Shown in pieces: positions 29,355 to 38,909 of a stretch of 64,000 nt of DNA. Made by a program: the position numbers and the translations under genes. Each line of letters starts with the position of its first letter. The stretch's first letter is position 1. The stretch is taken from contig NZ_JACHKZ010000010.1 of the NCBI RefSeq assembly GCF_014207855.1, positions 1 to 64,000 of the forward strand, in the 5' to 3' direction. The stretch comes from Comamonas odontotermitis (GTDB taxonomy: Bacteria > Pseudomonadota > Gammaproteobacteria > Burkholderiales > Burkholderiaceae_C). Under the pieces are notes generated by a model. The model was not told the DNA's origin and ran no database searches. It was given only the letters and a program-made list of their open reading frames with translations.

Positions 29355-29691
29355 AGGCAGGGCGGGGAGGCTTGGTTCGTCGTCGTGTCTCCTTTGCCTG
29401 AACAGCCTGGGACGGCTTTGAAGCAAAAGCGCCAGCGCAGGGCTGGCGCTTTTGCTTTTCCTCTGGCGCCTTGTCTGCTGCAGAACACAAGGCGCATGGT
29501 GCGGAGGGATGGGCGTGGGTGCTGCCGTGCAAACGCCGGGCAAAAAAATGCCAGCACTGAGGCTGGCCAAGGAGGGGTTCTGTGAAAACCGATGAAGGCA
29601 TGATGCCCGAAATCGGCAGAGCAGTGCAGCCAAATTTGTGTAAGTTGGTGACTATCGTTTGCTTGGCTGTTACATGCGTGGTGGCTGGTTC
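29355..29691. other. Intergenic region after the dimeric icd
   Basis: The region is about 337 bp. Apart from the icd terminator at its start, I see no gene, RNA or repeat. Confidence 0.5.
29423..29459 (+). terminator. icd: Rho-independent terminator of the dimeric icd
   Basis: GCAAAAGCGCCAGC and GCTGGCGCTTTTGC form a 14-bp perfect stem with a five-base loop, followed by TTTTC. Confidence 0.92.
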
Positions 29692-29889
29692 TTAGAGGTT
29701 CTTTTTGACTTCTTTGACGGCATCTTTGGCGGCCTGCTTCACGTCGCCTGCGGCCTTCTGCAATTCACCTTCGGCCTCCAGCGCCTTGCCTTTGGCAATC
29801 TGCTCGGGGCTGTTGATGGCCTTGCCAATGCCAGCCTGCGCTTCGCCAGCCAAATCCTTGATCTTGCCAACTACTTGATCCTTGTTCAT
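29692..29889 (-). CDS. CsbD-family stress-associated protein
   Basis: The protein has 65 residues from an ATG preceded by AAGGAGATTGC. The family start MNKDQVVGKIKDLAGEAQ is followed by a highly helical, Lys/Ala/Glu-rich body (KGKALEAEGELQKAAGDVKQ). CsbD-like proteins are abundant under general stress; their biochemical role is unknown. It is a single small gene. Twelve extra residues upstream in frame lack a ribosome site. Confidence 0.93.
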   Translation of the reverse strand: MNKDQVVGKIKDLAGEAQAGIGKAINSPEQIAKGKALEAEGELQKAAGDVKQAAKDAVKEVKKNL

Positions 29890-30030
29890 GCAATCTCCTT
29901 CAGATGCGTTGGTGATGGATTGCATTGTGTGTTGGCATGGGCGCAGGCCATGTCAGCCATGCCAATACTTGGTTGTGCGGGATGACCGACATCGTTAAAA
30001 CTAATTACAAATGGGGAGGCGTGGAGCCTT

Positions 30031-31260
30031 TCAAGCAGGGGATGAATCGCTTTTGAGCGGACTGTGGCTGTGGAGCACCTGCTGGTAGGCCTGCAGGTGT
30101 GCGGATTCCTGCTCCAGGTAATGGGCAATGGCACGGGCAAACTGCGGCTCGGCCACCCAATGGGCGCTGGGCGTTGAGAGTGGCAAGAGAGCGCGTGCCA
30201 TCTTGTGCTCGCCCTGGGCGCCGCCTTCAAAGTGCCGATAGCCACTGGCAATGCACCACTCCAGCGGCTGGTAGTAGCAAGCCTCGAAATGGAGGTTGTC
30301 CACGCGCTCGATCGCACCCCAGTAGCGGCCATAGGCGGTGGGCTCCTGTTGTCCGTTGGTGCTGCCCTGCGGTCCGCTGATGGCGACCAAGCTGCAGGCG
30401 ATGGCCCGGTTGTTGCGTTCTGCGACAAATAGCAGCCAATGCTCGGGCATGCTGTTGCGCATGGCTTCAAAGAAGGCAGGGGTCAGGTAGGGGGCATTGC
30501 CGTGCTCCAGATAGGTGCGTTCGTAGCACTCGTAGAAGAACGCCCAGTCAGCGGTGGTGATCTGGCTGCCTGTTGCGTGGCGGAACGTTACGCCAGCGTC
30601 GCGCACCTTGCGCCGCTCCTGGCGGATTTTCTTGCGCTTTTCCTGCTGCAGCTCTGCCAGAAAATCGTCGAAATCGGCATAGGGTGGGGCGCTGTCATCT
30701 TGCGCATTGCGTGCGTGGCGGTTGTGCCAGTGGAACTGCATGGTCTCGCGCTGCATCAGGCCTGCCTGCTGCGCGGCCTGCAGATCTGCAGTATCGGCAA
30801 ACAGCAGGTGCAGGGAAGACAGGCCTTGCTCTCGGCACCAGGCAGTCGCCGCATGCAGCAAGGTAGTGCGCAATGCCGGTCGCGCCACCAGCAAGCGGCT
30901 GCCTGGAACGGGGGTGAAAGGCACGGCAGCCACAGCCTTGGGGTAGTAGTGCAGGCCATGGTCGGCATAGGCCCGCGCCCAGGCGAAGTCAAACACGTAT
31001 TCGCCGTAGGAGTGGGTTTTGGCGTAGAGCGGGCAGGCGGCTACCAAGGTGTCACCTTCCCACAGGGTGATGTGGCAGGGCTGCCAACCCGTTTCAATCG
31101 TGGCGCTGCCGCTGTCCTCCAGTGCCTTCAGATAGGTGTGGCGCATGAAGGGAGTGGGCTGGGCCTGCAGAGCCAGCAGGCCATCCCAGGCGGCGGCGTC
31201 GACATCGGCCATCTGGTGCAGCACGCGCAGTTGCAGGGGGGAGGGCGAAGAAACGATCAT
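30031..31260 (-). CDS. FemAB/GNAT-like N-acyltransferase (DUF482/peptidogalycan-type)
   Basis: The protein has 409 residues from the ATG at 31260; the same frame stays open further upstream but overlaps the threonine-aldolase gene. It matches the PF04339-like family: TPFMRHTYLKALEDSGS, PLYAKTHSYGEYVFDFAWA, EKRKKIRQERRKVRDAGVTF, and a long C-terminal GNAT-like half with GYRHFEGGAQGEHKMARAL. Proteins of this group are thought to transfer acyl or aminoacyl groups, possibly in the cell envelope, but no substrate is established. It is 46 bp downstream of the aldolase gene on the same strand. Confidence 0.85.
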   Translation of the reverse strand: MIVSSPSPLQLRVLHQMADVDAAAWDGLLALQAQPTPFMRHTYLKALEDSGSATIETGWQPCHITLWEGDTLVAACPLYAKTHSYGEYVFDFAWARAYADHGLHYYPKAVAAVPFTPVPGSRLLVARPALRTTLLHAATAWCREQGLSSLHLLFADTADLQAAQQAGLMQRETMQFHWHNRHARNAQDDSAPPYADFDDFLAELQQEKRKKIRQERRKVRDAGVTFRHATGSQITTADWAFFYECYERTYLEHGNAPYLTPAFFEAMRNSMPEHWLLFVAERNNRAIACSLVAISGPQGSTNGQQEPTAYGRYWGAIERVDNLHFEACYYQPLEWCIASGYRHFEGGAQGEHKMARALLPLSTPSAHWVAEPQFARAIAHYLEQESAHLQAYQQVLHSHSPLKSDSSPA

Positions 31261-31306
31261 GGCCCGATTGTGGCTGCTGTGCTGTGCCTCTGCCCGGGTG
31301 CGGAAA

Positions 31307-32368
31307 TCAGGCGAGGCTCCGTACCAGGTCTGCCAGCGCCTGTACCTCGTCGCTGGTGGACGACCACGATGCAACAAAGCGCACCACCATCTCGTCGGCC
31401 GCCAAGGCCGTGCCACGGGGAATGCTGGTGTCATACCAGTCGGAGCAGCGCACGCCGTGGGAGAGCAGCTGTACATGCAGGGCGCGCGGCAGAATGGCAA
31501 ACACCTCGTTGGCCTCGGCGGGCCAGGCCAGGCGCACCGCCCGGGTCGCCACCAGGGCATCGGCCAGGCTGCGGGCAGACGCATTGGCGTGGCGCGCCAA
31601 TTGCAGCCAGTGGCCATCCTGCAGCCAGGCGCAGTACTGCGCGCCGATCAGCCGGCTTTTGGATACCAGTTGCCCGGCGCGTTTCTGGCGGATGCGGAAA
31701 TGCTCGGCCAGCGCTTGGTCAAAAAACACCACGGCTTCGGCCATCAGCGCGCCGTTTTTCGAGGCGCCCAGGCTGAGCACGTCCACCCCTGCCTTGCAGG
31801 TGATGTCTGCCGGGTGACAGCCCAGGGCGGCCACCGCATTGGCCAGGCGTGCGCCGTCCATATGCAGGCGCAGGCCCTTGGCGTGGGCGCTGGCGGCAAG
31901 GGCGGCCACTTCATGGGGTTGGTAGACCAGGCCGTTTTCCGAGACTTGCGAAATGCTGACTGCGCTGGGCAGCATGTTGTGCGGCGGGCTGGCCGGGTAG
32001 CTGGCCAGAAAACGCTCCAGATCGCCAGCCAGAAGCTTGCCGCTGTCCGTGGCAAGCGGCAGGAGGCGTGCCCCGCCGGTGAACCATTCGGGCGCGCTGT
32101 TCTCGTCCACCGCGATATGGGCCATGTCGTGGCACACCACCGCATTCCAGGGCTGGGCGATGGTGGACAATGCCAGGCAGTTAGCGGCGGTGCCTGTGGC
32201 GACGAAAAAGGCCTTAAGCGGTGTGTCGAAGGCCTCGCACAGCATCTGCTCGGCGCGCGCGCACCAGTCGTCGTTGCCGTAGGCGGACTGGATGCCGCTC
32301 GCGGCCTGTACCAGGGTCTGCAAGATGGCCGGGGAGACGCCGGCCTGGTTGTCACTGCCAAAGTTCAT
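31307..32368 (-). CDS. ltaE: Low-specificity L-threonine aldolase (beta-eliminating lyase family)
   Basis: The protein has 353 residues from the ATG at 32368. This PLP enzyme cleaves threonine or allo-threonine to glycine and acetaldehyde. Landmarks are MNFGSDNQAGVSP at the start, CHDMAHIAVDENSAPEWFTG, HMDGARLANAVAALG with the PLP-binding Asp, and the Schiff-base Lys in LSLGASKNGALMAEA. The length is normal. It is divergent from nadE. It probably forms a transcript with the FemAB-like gene downstream. Confidence 0.93.
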   Translation of the reverse strand: MNFGSDNQAGVSPAILQTLVQAASGIQSAYGNDDWCARAEQMLCEAFDTPLKAFFVATGTAANCLALSTIAQPWNAVVCHDMAHIAVDENSAPEWFTGGARLLPLATDSGKLLAGDLERFLASYPASPPHNMLPSAVSISQVSENGLVYQPHEVAALAASAHAKGLRLHMDGARLANAVAALGCHPADITCKAGVDVLSLGASKNGALMAEAVVFFDQALAEHFRIRQKRAGQLVSKSRLIGAQYCAWLQDGHWLQLARHANASARSLADALVATRAVRLAWPAEANEVFAILPRALHVQLLSHGVRCSDWYDTSIPRGTALAADEMVVRFVASWSSTSDEVQALADLVRSLA

Positions 32369-32618
32369 TGTTATCGGGGTGTTGCTGGGGAATCTTCTGA
32401 TTTTGCCTGGGGAAACCCGTTTAGTGGCGCACTTGCCTGACAGGCTGGACATGTCTGATCTGCCTGATTTGCCAGACTGCTGCCAACGAGCCAGGCTGTG
32501 GCTGGTTTTCGCGCTAGACTCATAGAACGTATCAATGCTTTCACCGCGTCGCAATGCAAATGTTGCGGTGCACAGACAGACAGGCACGTTCTTCGCTGCA
32601 CCAGGTTCACCAAGCACC

Positions 32619-34274
32619 ATGTCCAATTTTTCCATCGCCAGCGCCCAGTTCAACTTCGTTGTGGGCGATATGCAGGGCAATGCCCGCAAGATCATTGACG
32701 CAGCGGCCCAAGCCGTGGCTGAGGGCGTGCAGTTGCTGCTGACACCCGAGCTGGCCATTTGCGGCTATGCGGCCGAAGACCTGTTCCAGCGCCCCTCGTT
32801 CCTGGCCGCCTGTGAGGTGGCGCTGCAGACGGTGGTGGATGCCTCCAGCCAGTGGCCGGAGCTGACCATCGTGGTAGGCCACCCCAAAGCCGCCCTGCAT
32901 GCGCCGCATGGCCGCTGCTACAATGTTGCCAGTGTGGTGCGCGGTGGCCAACTGCTGGCCAGCTACCGCAAGCAGCTGTTGCCCAATTACCGCGAATTCG
33001 ACGAGACGCGCTATTTTGTCGAGGGCGCGCAGACCTGCGTGTTCGACGTGGCAGGTACCCAGGTGGGACTTTTGATCTGCGAGGACGCCTGGGCCAGCCA
33101 GCCTGCGCGCGCCGCCAGGGCTGCAGGCGCGCAGGTACTGGCGGTCATCAACGCATCGCCCTTCCAGATGGACAAGGTGGGCCAGCGTGAGCAGGTGGTG
33201 GCCGAGCGTGTGCGCGAAACTGGTTTGCCGCTGGTGTACACGCACTTGGTCGGCGGGCAGGACGAGCTGGTGTTTGACGGCCATTCGTTTGCGATGAACG
33301 CCGATGGCAGTGTGGTGGCCCGTGCGCCGGGCTTTGAAGAAAAGCTATTGCTCACGCACGTCGATACATCGGGGCCTGCTATCAAATTGTCTGGTGAAAT
33401 CGCTCCCCAGGGCGACACTAACCAGCAGCTGTGGCAGGCGCTGGTGCTGGCGGTGCGTGATTACCTGGGCAAGACCGGTTTCCCCGGTGCGGTGCTGGGC
33501 CTGTCTGGCGGCATCGACTCTGCCCTGGTGCTGGCCATTGCGGTGGACGCCATCGGCGCGGACAAGGTGCGCACGGTGATGATGCCTTCGCCCTATACCG
33601 CCGACATCAGCTGGATCGATGCGCGCGACATGGCCAAGCGGCTGGGCGTGCAGTACGAAGAAATTTCGATTGCGCCGATGTTCGAGGGTTTCAAGGCCGC
33701 GCTGGCGCAGGATTTTGCGGGCCGTGCCGAGGACACGACCGAGGAGAACCTGCAGGCGCGCATTCGCGGCACCTTGCTGATGGCGCTGTCCAACAAGTTT
33801 GGCTCCATCGTGCTGACCACCGGCAACAAGAGCGAAATGGCGACTGGCTACTGCACCCTGTATGGCGACATGGCGGGCGGCTTTGCCGTGATCCGCGACG
33901 TGCTCAAGACCCGCGTGTTCGAGCTGGCGCGCTGGCGCAATGCGAACGACCCCTTTGGCACGGGGCGCGAGCCGATTCCAGAGCGCATCATCACCCGCCC
34001 GCCGAGTGCCGAGCTGCGCCCCGATCAGAAGGACCAGGACAGCCTGCCTCCCTACGAGGTGCTGGATGCGATCATCGTGCGTTACATGGAGCAGGACGCC
34101 GATATCGACAGCATTGTGGCCGCTGGCTACGCGCGGGCCGATGTGGAGCGCGTGGTGCGGCTCATCCGCGTCAACGAATACAAGCGCCGTCAGGCCGCCG
34201 TGGGGCCGCGCCTGTCGGCACGCGGTTTTGGCCGCGACTGGCGCTATCCGATCACGAACGGTTTTCGCGGTTGA
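32619..34274 (+). CDS. nadE: Glutamine-dependent NAD+ synthetase
   Basis: This 551-residue two-domain enzyme makes NAD from deamido-NAD using ammonia from glutamine. The N-terminal nitrilase-type glutaminase (1-265) has its Glu-Lys-Cys triad in LTPELAICGYAAED, YRKQLLPNYREFDE and LLICEDAWASQPARA. The C-terminal synthetase has the pyrophosphatase loop LGLSGGIDSALVLAIAV and TTGNKSEMATGYCTLYGDMA. An in-frame extension to 32535 lacks homology. It lies next to glnB, as in many beta-proteobacteria. Confidence 0.97.
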   Translation: MSNFSIASAQFNFVVGDMQGNARKIIDAAAQAVAEGVQLLLTPELAICGYAAEDLFQRPSFLAACEVALQTVVDASSQWPELTIVVGHPKAALHAPHGRCYNVASVVRGGQLLASYRKQLLPNYREFDETRYFVEGAQTCVFDVAGTQVGLLICEDAWASQPARAARAAGAQVLAVINASPFQMDKVGQREQVVAERVRETGLPLVYTHLVGGQDELVFDGHSFAMNADGSVVARAPGFEEKLLLTHVDTSGPAIKLSGEIAPQGDTNQQLWQALVLAVRDYLGKTGFPGAVLGLSGGIDSALVLAIAVDAIGADKVRTVMMPSPYTADISWIDARDMAKRLGVQYEEISIAPMFEGFKAALAQDFAGRAEDTTEENLQARIRGTLLMALSNKFGSIVLTTGNKSEMATGYCTLYGDMAGGFAVIRDVLKTRVFELARWRNANDPFGTGREPIPERIITRPPSAELRPDQKDQDSLPPYEVLDAIIVRYMEQDADIDSIVAAGYARADVERVVRLIRVNEYKRRQAAVGPRLSARGFGRDWRYPITNGFRG

Positions 34275-34374
34275 ATCTGCGCCCCCATGTGGGCGCGGAG
34301 TTCTTGGCGCACAATAGCTGCAGTTGCCGTGTGACCGTGACACGCGGCGTATGTTTGGCCGATCCGAGGAGTGA

Positions 34375-34716
<342 letters not shown>

Positions 34717-34761
34717 TGCGCGCGCGCAGCTGATCCTTTGGCTGCACCGTGAACGTGAAGG

Positions 34762-34788
34762 GCGCCTTGGTTGCAAGGCGCTTTTTTT
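34762..34788 (+). terminator. glnB: Rho-independent terminator of glnB
   Basis: GCGCCTT and AAGGCGC form a 7-bp stem with a six-base loop and seven T residues, 46 bp after the stop. Confidence 0.85.
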
Positions 34789-34885
34789 ATGCCTGCAGCT
34801 AAAAAGTGAATAAGTGGGCTGTGGCTACTTCGTGCACTCTTTTGGCCCGTTTGATCTGAAAGCGGCGCGGGCCGGGCGCCTGCGG

Positions 34886-35515
34886 CTATGGCTGGATGGT
34901 GGTGTGTGAGCAGATCCACAGCACCTGCGCATCTTCATCGCTGCCAGAGATGCAGGCATGGCCCATGGCGCTGTCAAAGTAGCAGGAGTCACCGGCTGCC
35001 AGCTCCAGCGGCGCATAGCAGTCGGTATGGACCACCACCTTGCCGCGCAGCACATAGACCATTTCCTCCCCGTCGTGGCTCAGCAGTTGTGGGAACGCTG
35101 AGCGCTCGTGCGCCTTGATGGTGGTGAGCAGGGGAATGAAGCGCTTGTCCGCCAGATCGGCATGCAGCAATTCGTACGCATACTGCGGCGTGCGGTGCGC
35201 AAGGCCGTCGCCCGCGCGCGTGACACTGCGGCGCGCCCGCAGCGCGGGCTGCTGCACGGGGCTGAACAGCTCGCCCACGTCCACCTCCAGTCCCCGCGCC
35301 AGCGCCGCGATCTTTTCGTAGGTGGGCGAGAGCTGGCCGTGCTCCACCTTCGAGAGTGCCGAGGCCGAAATACCACAGCGTTGGCTGAGTTGCTGCAGGG
35401 TCAGCCCGGCATTGCGACGCAGCAAGCGCAGCTTGTGGGCCAGCACATCGGTGGTGGCGTTGGCATTGGCGCTGCCGTGCGATGGGGCAAGGGTGTCGGG
35501 CATGGAGGGAGGCAT
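34886..35515 (-). CDS. XRE-family regulator with C-terminal cupin domain
   Basis: The protein has 209 residues from the ATG at 35515. An XRE helix-turn-helix covers about residues 25-80 (RRNAGLTLQQLSQRCGISAS, then ALSKVEHGQLSPTYEKIAAL). The C-terminal cupin sensor covers about 120-205 (EMVYVLRGKVVVHTDCYAP, then LELAAGDSCYFDSAMGHACI). This layout is that of PuuR/SutR-like regulators of amino acid or polyamine metabolism. It is divergent from an ornithine-cyclodeaminase-like gene. A 20-bp palindrome between them is a probable operator. Confidence 0.92.
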   Translation of the reverse strand: MPPSMPDTLAPSHGSANANATTDVLAHKLRLLRRNAGLTLQQLSQRCGISASALSKVEHGQLSPTYEKIAALARGLEVDVGELFSPVQQPALRARRSVTRAGDGLAHRTPQYAYELLHADLADKRFIPLLTTIKAHERSAFPQLLSHDGEEMVYVLRGKVVVHTDCYAPLELAAGDSCYFDSAMGHACISGSDEDAQVLWICSHTTIQP

Positions 35516-35663
35516 GTCTCGTGTTCTTCTGGGCGCCAGCAAGTGTAGGGCCCGGCAAGCACCTATGGAGCCCAGGCCCGGGCCGTATTTCATTCCATCC
35601 ACAGGGGTAAACCCTAGGAAAAAACCAATGCCGCTCGGGAAAACCCGTGAACAATTCTACATA

Positions 35664-35683
35664 AAATTTCCTATACGAAATTT
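35664..35683. promoter_or_regulatory. Putative XRE-cupin operator (20-bp palindrome)
   Basis: AAATTTC-CTATAC-GAAATTT is a perfect 7-bp inverted repeat around a TATA centre. It ends 38 bp before the ornithine-cyclodeaminase-like ATG, in the divergent intergenic region. Confidence 0.6.
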
Positions 35684-35721
35684 ATTCCTCTTTAGTGGAT
35701 TTTTGAATCGACCGTACCCGC

Positions 35722-36669
35722 ATGCAGATACTTGACCAGATAACCACCGTACAGCACCTGCCTTTTGGGCCCTTGATCGACAGCCTGGAGCAGATGTTTA
35801 TCGAAGGCTGCGAGGTACCGCTGCGCCACAACCACAAGATTGCGGGTAGCACGCCTGCCGAGGACGGCATCGTGTTGCTGATGCCCGCGTGGCAGAGCGG
35901 CAAGCGCATTGGCATCAAGACCGTCTCCATCTTCCCGGGCAACCAGGCCAAGGGCCTGCCGGGGTTGCACTCGGTGTTCATCCTGTACGACGCGACCACC
36001 GGCGTGCCGCTGGCGGTGCTGGACGGCGACACCATCACCTCGCGCCGCACGGTGGCCGCATCGGCATTGGCGGCGCGCTGGCTCAGCCGCCCCGATGCGC
36101 GCAGGCTGCTGGTGGTGGGCGCGGGCCGCGTCGCCAGCCTGCTGCCCGACGCCTACCGCTGCGTGCGCGACATCGCCCACGTGCAGGTCTGGGACATCCG
36201 CCCGGAGGCAGCGCAAGCCATGGTGGAGCGCCTGCAGGGGCAGGGGATGGACGCCAGCGTGGCGACCGATCTGGAGCAGGCGGCACGCGCGGCGGACATC
36301 ATCAGCTGCGCCACCTTGTCTACGGCGCCGCTGATCCATGGCGAGTGGCTGCAACCGGGCACGCACCTGGATCTGATTGGTGGCTTTACGCCTGCCATGC
36401 GCGAGAGCGACGATGCCTGCTTTGCACGCGGCACGGTGTTTGTCGACACCAGCGAAGCGCTGATGAAGTCGGGCGACATTCTGGAGCCGATCGCCAGCGG
36501 TGCCTGGGAGGCGACGCGCCTGGCCGCCACCCTGGAAGACCTGTGCCGCGGCAAGCACGCTGGCCGCAGCAGCGCAGAAGAAATCACGGTCTACAAGGCC
36601 GTGGGCACAGCGCTCGAAGATGTGGCCGCAGCATCACTCGCCTATGACGCCTTCATGGCAACTGCCTGA
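35722..36669 (+). CDS. Ornithine cyclodeaminase/mu-crystallin-family protein
   Basis: The 315-residue protein has the family core: KTVSIFPGNQAKGLPGLHS near the start, DGDTITSRRTVAASALAARW, and the NAD-binding turn LLVVGAGRVASLL. LDLIGGFTPAMRESDD and DTSEALMKSGDILEP follow. Members are NAD(P)-dependent and act on ornithine, proline-like imines, alanine or 2,3-diaminopropionate pathways; the substrate here is unknown. It is followed by an MHS transporter and faced by an XRE-cupin regulator, which suggests a small inducible amino acid utilisation unit. Confidence 0.92.
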   Translation: MQILDQITTVQHLPFGPLIDSLEQMFIEGCEVPLRHNHKIAGSTPAEDGIVLLMPAWQSGKRIGIKTVSIFPGNQAKGLPGLHSVFILYDATTGVPLAVLDGDTITSRRTVAASALAARWLSRPDARRLLVVGAGRVASLLPDAYRCVRDIAHVQVWDIRPEAAQAMVERLQGQGMDASVATDLEQAARAADIISCATLSTAPLIHGEWLQPGTHLDLIGGFTPAMRESDDACFARGTVFVDTSEALMKSGDILEPIASGAWEATRLAATLEDLCRGKHAGRSSAEEITVYKAVGTALEDVAAASLAYDAFMATA

Positions 36670-36785
36670 TAGCGCCCACCATCGTTTCATGACTTTCTGA
36701 CGTCCTCTCTGCCCGTGCAGGCACCCTCCAAGGTGTTGCGCGGGCGGCTTTGGCTGTTTTCTACAACCCCATCCCCTCTCTTTTC

Positions 36786-38081
36786 ATGAGCCCAACCCCA
36801 ACCATGCCCGCAGCAAGTGCGGCCACGAACAAGCGCGTACTGATGGCCAGCCTCATGGGCAGTTCCATCGAGTGGTTCGATTACTTCCTGTACGCCACCA
36901 CCGCTGCCTTGGTATTCAGCAAAGTGTTCTTCCCCACCAGCGACCCGGTTGTCGGGCTGATGCTGTCGTACCTGACGTTTTCGCTGACCTTCTTCATTCG
37001 TCCGCTGGGCGGCTTCATCTTCTCGCACATTGGCGATCGCATCGGGCGCAAGAAAACGCTGGTGATCACCTTGTCGCTGATGGGTGGCGCCACCGTGCTC
37101 ATCGGCCTGCTGCCCGGTTACGACCAGATCGGCATCTGGGCGCCCATCCTGCTGATCGTGCTGCGTCTGATCCAGGGCCTGGGCATTGGTGGGGAATGGG
37201 GCGGCGCTTTGCTGCTGGCCTACGAATATGCGCCGCAAAACCGCAAGGGCTTGTTCGGCAGCGTGCCGCAGATGGGTGTGACCATCGGCATGTTGCTCGC
37301 AACCCTGGCCATCACGGTGATGAGTACCTTGCCGGATGAGCAGTTCCTCGCCTGGGGCTGGCGCGTACCTTTTCTGCTGAGCGCGGTGCTGGTGTTCCTG
37401 GGTCTGTGGATCCGCAAGGGCATTGACGAGACGCCCGCTTTCAAGCAGGCCAAGGCCAGCGGCAACGTGGCCAAGATGCCGCTGATCGAAACCTTGCGCT
37501 ATCACTGGCGTGCCGTGCTGGTGGCCGTGGCGATCAAGTTTGTCGAAACAGCGCCGTTCTACATCTTCTCGACCTTCATTGTCAGCTATGCCACCAGCAG
37601 CCTGGGCTTTGACCGCATCTCGGTGCTCAATGCCGTGACGCTGGCCACCCTGGTGACGACTCTGATGATTCCGGTCATGGGCCGAATCTCCGACACTGTG
37701 GGCCGCAAGCGCATGTTTGTAGCGGGCACGCTCATCATGGCGGTGTTCACTTTCCCGTATTTCATGCTGCTGGAGCAGCGCACGACTGCGACTCTGGTGA
37801 TCGCCACCGTCATCGGCCTGGGCCTGGTGTGGGCGCCGATCACGGCCGTGCTGGGAACCCTGTTTTCGGAGATTTTCTCGACCCGCGTGCGCTACACCGG
37901 CATCACCCTGGGCTATCAGATTGGCGCAGCCCTGGCGGGCGGCACGGCTCCGCTGCTGGCCACCTGGCTGCTCAAGACCTATGACGGCTCCTGGGTGCCC
38001 GTGGCCTGGTACATCGTTGGCACGGCGGTGATTTCGCTGATCGGCATTGCCTTTGCCAAGACCGTGGCAGACAACGACTGA
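36786..38081 (+). CDS. MFS transporter, metabolite:H+ symporter (MHS, ShiA-like) family
   Basis: The 431-residue permease has twelve membrane helices. MHS signatures are SSIEWFDYFLYATTAALVF in helix 1, GDRIGRKKTLVITL in the first cytoplasmic loop, GIGGEWGGALLLAYEYAP in helix 4-5, and GRISDTVGRKRMFVAG between the halves. Family members import carboxylates, betaines, shikimate or amino acids with protons. It lies 116 bp after the ornithine-cyclodeaminase-like gene, so it probably imports that enzyme's substrate. It ends with a terminator. Confidence 0.94.
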   Translation: MSPTPTMPAASAATNKRVLMASLMGSSIEWFDYFLYATTAALVFSKVFFPTSDPVVGLMLSYLTFSLTFFIRPLGGFIFSHIGDRIGRKKTLVITLSLMGGATVLIGLLPGYDQIGIWAPILLIVLRLIQGLGIGGEWGGALLLAYEYAPQNRKGLFGSVPQMGVTIGMLLATLAITVMSTLPDEQFLAWGWRVPFLLSAVLVFLGLWIRKGIDETPAFKQAKASGNVAKMPLIETLRYHWRAVLVAVAIKFVETAPFYIFSTFIVSYATSSLGFDRISVLNAVTLATLVTTLMIPVMGRISDTVGRKRMFVAGTLIMAVFTFPYFMLLEQRTTATLVIATVIGLGLVWAPITAVLGTLFSEIFSTRVRYTGITLGYQIGAALAGGTAPLLATWLLKTYDGSWVPVAWYIVGTAVISLIGIAFAKTVADND

Positions 38082-38115
38082 CGCTTTGGCGTGCCTTCGG
38101 GCCTGGCCCGAAAGC

Positions 38116-38154
38116 AAAACGGCGGCTGCTGGTGAGGGCAGTCGCCGTTTTTTT
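38116..38154 (+). terminator. Rho-independent terminator of the MHS transporter gene
   Basis: AAAACGGCGGCTGC and GCAGTCGCCGTTTT form a stem with one GU pair and an eight-base loop, followed by further T residues, about 35 bp after the stop. Confidence 0.85.
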
Positions 38155-38309
38155 GGCACTTGCTTGCTATTGAAGCAGAAGCGATATGCGCTTTCTGGTA
38201 TTGGTATTCAGATAAAAATAATCTGCAGATCAACGGTAGCTTGCGCTCTGTGCTTCTATTCTTGATGGCGGTTTGAACGGTATCAAAAAGGGCCCGGCAG
38301 GCTGCGTGT

Positions 38310-38909
38310 TCAGATCACGTCGCGCAGGGCATCCTTCTGGTGGGAGAGGCCAGCTTCTTCCACCAGCCGGGCCAGCAGCGTGGCGTGGTCGTTTCCGCTT
38401 TGCACCAGGCCCATCTGCCACTCGTCCATGAAGCCCTGACCCACGCATTGCTGCAGAAACTGCAGCATGCCGTCGTAATAGCCCTGGGTGTTGAGGATGC
38501 CGATAGGCTTGTCGTGGTAGCCCAGCTGGCGCCAGGTCCAGATCTCGTACAGCTCTTCAAAGGTGCCGATACCACCGGGGATGGCGACGAAGGCATTGCT
38601 GCGCTCTGCCATCATCGCCTTGCGCTCGTGCATGGTGGTCACCACATGCAATTCGTCGCACAGCTCGTTGGCCAGTTCACGGTCGACCAAGGCTTTGGGA
38701 ATGACGCCGACGACACGCCCGCCCGCCTCGCGGGTAGCACGCGCCACCATGCCCATCAGCCCCGATTTGCCACCGCCATAGACCAGCTGGCCCCCGTGGC
38801 TGCCAATCCAGGCGCCTACGGCCTCTGCCGTGGCGGCAAATGCCGCATCCTTGCCTGGGCGTGAGCCGCAGTACACACACATCGAAAAAGCAGGGGAAGT
38901 CATCGTCAT
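38310..38909 (-). CDS. LOG-family protein (TIGR00730-like phosphoribohydrolase)
   Basis: The protein has 199 residues from the ATG at 38909, which overlaps the dgkA stop (ATGA). Family motifs are VYCGSRPGKDAAFAATAE, LVYGGGKSGLMGMVARA and the nucleotide-binding AIPGGIGTFEELYEIWTW. LOG proteins hydrolyse N6-modified AMP or related nucleotides and are widespread, with a cytokinin-activating role in plants and an unclear one in bacteria. It is translationally coupled to dgkA. Confidence 0.92.
   Translation of the reverse strand: MTMTSPAFSMCVYCGSRPGKDAAFAATAEAVGAWIGSHGGQLVYGGGKSGLMGMVARATREAGGRVVGVIPKALVDRELANELCDELHVVTTMHERKAMMAERSNAFVAIPGGIGTFEELYEIWTWRQLGYHDKPIGILNTQGYYDGMLQFLQQCVGQGFMDEWQMGLVQSGNDHATLLARLVEEAGLSHQKDALRDVI

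Noticed and set aside
30031-31617. An N-terminally extended form of the FemAB/GNAT-like protein
   Set aside because: The extension overlaps the threonine-aldolase gene and has no similarity; the ATG at 31260 is better.
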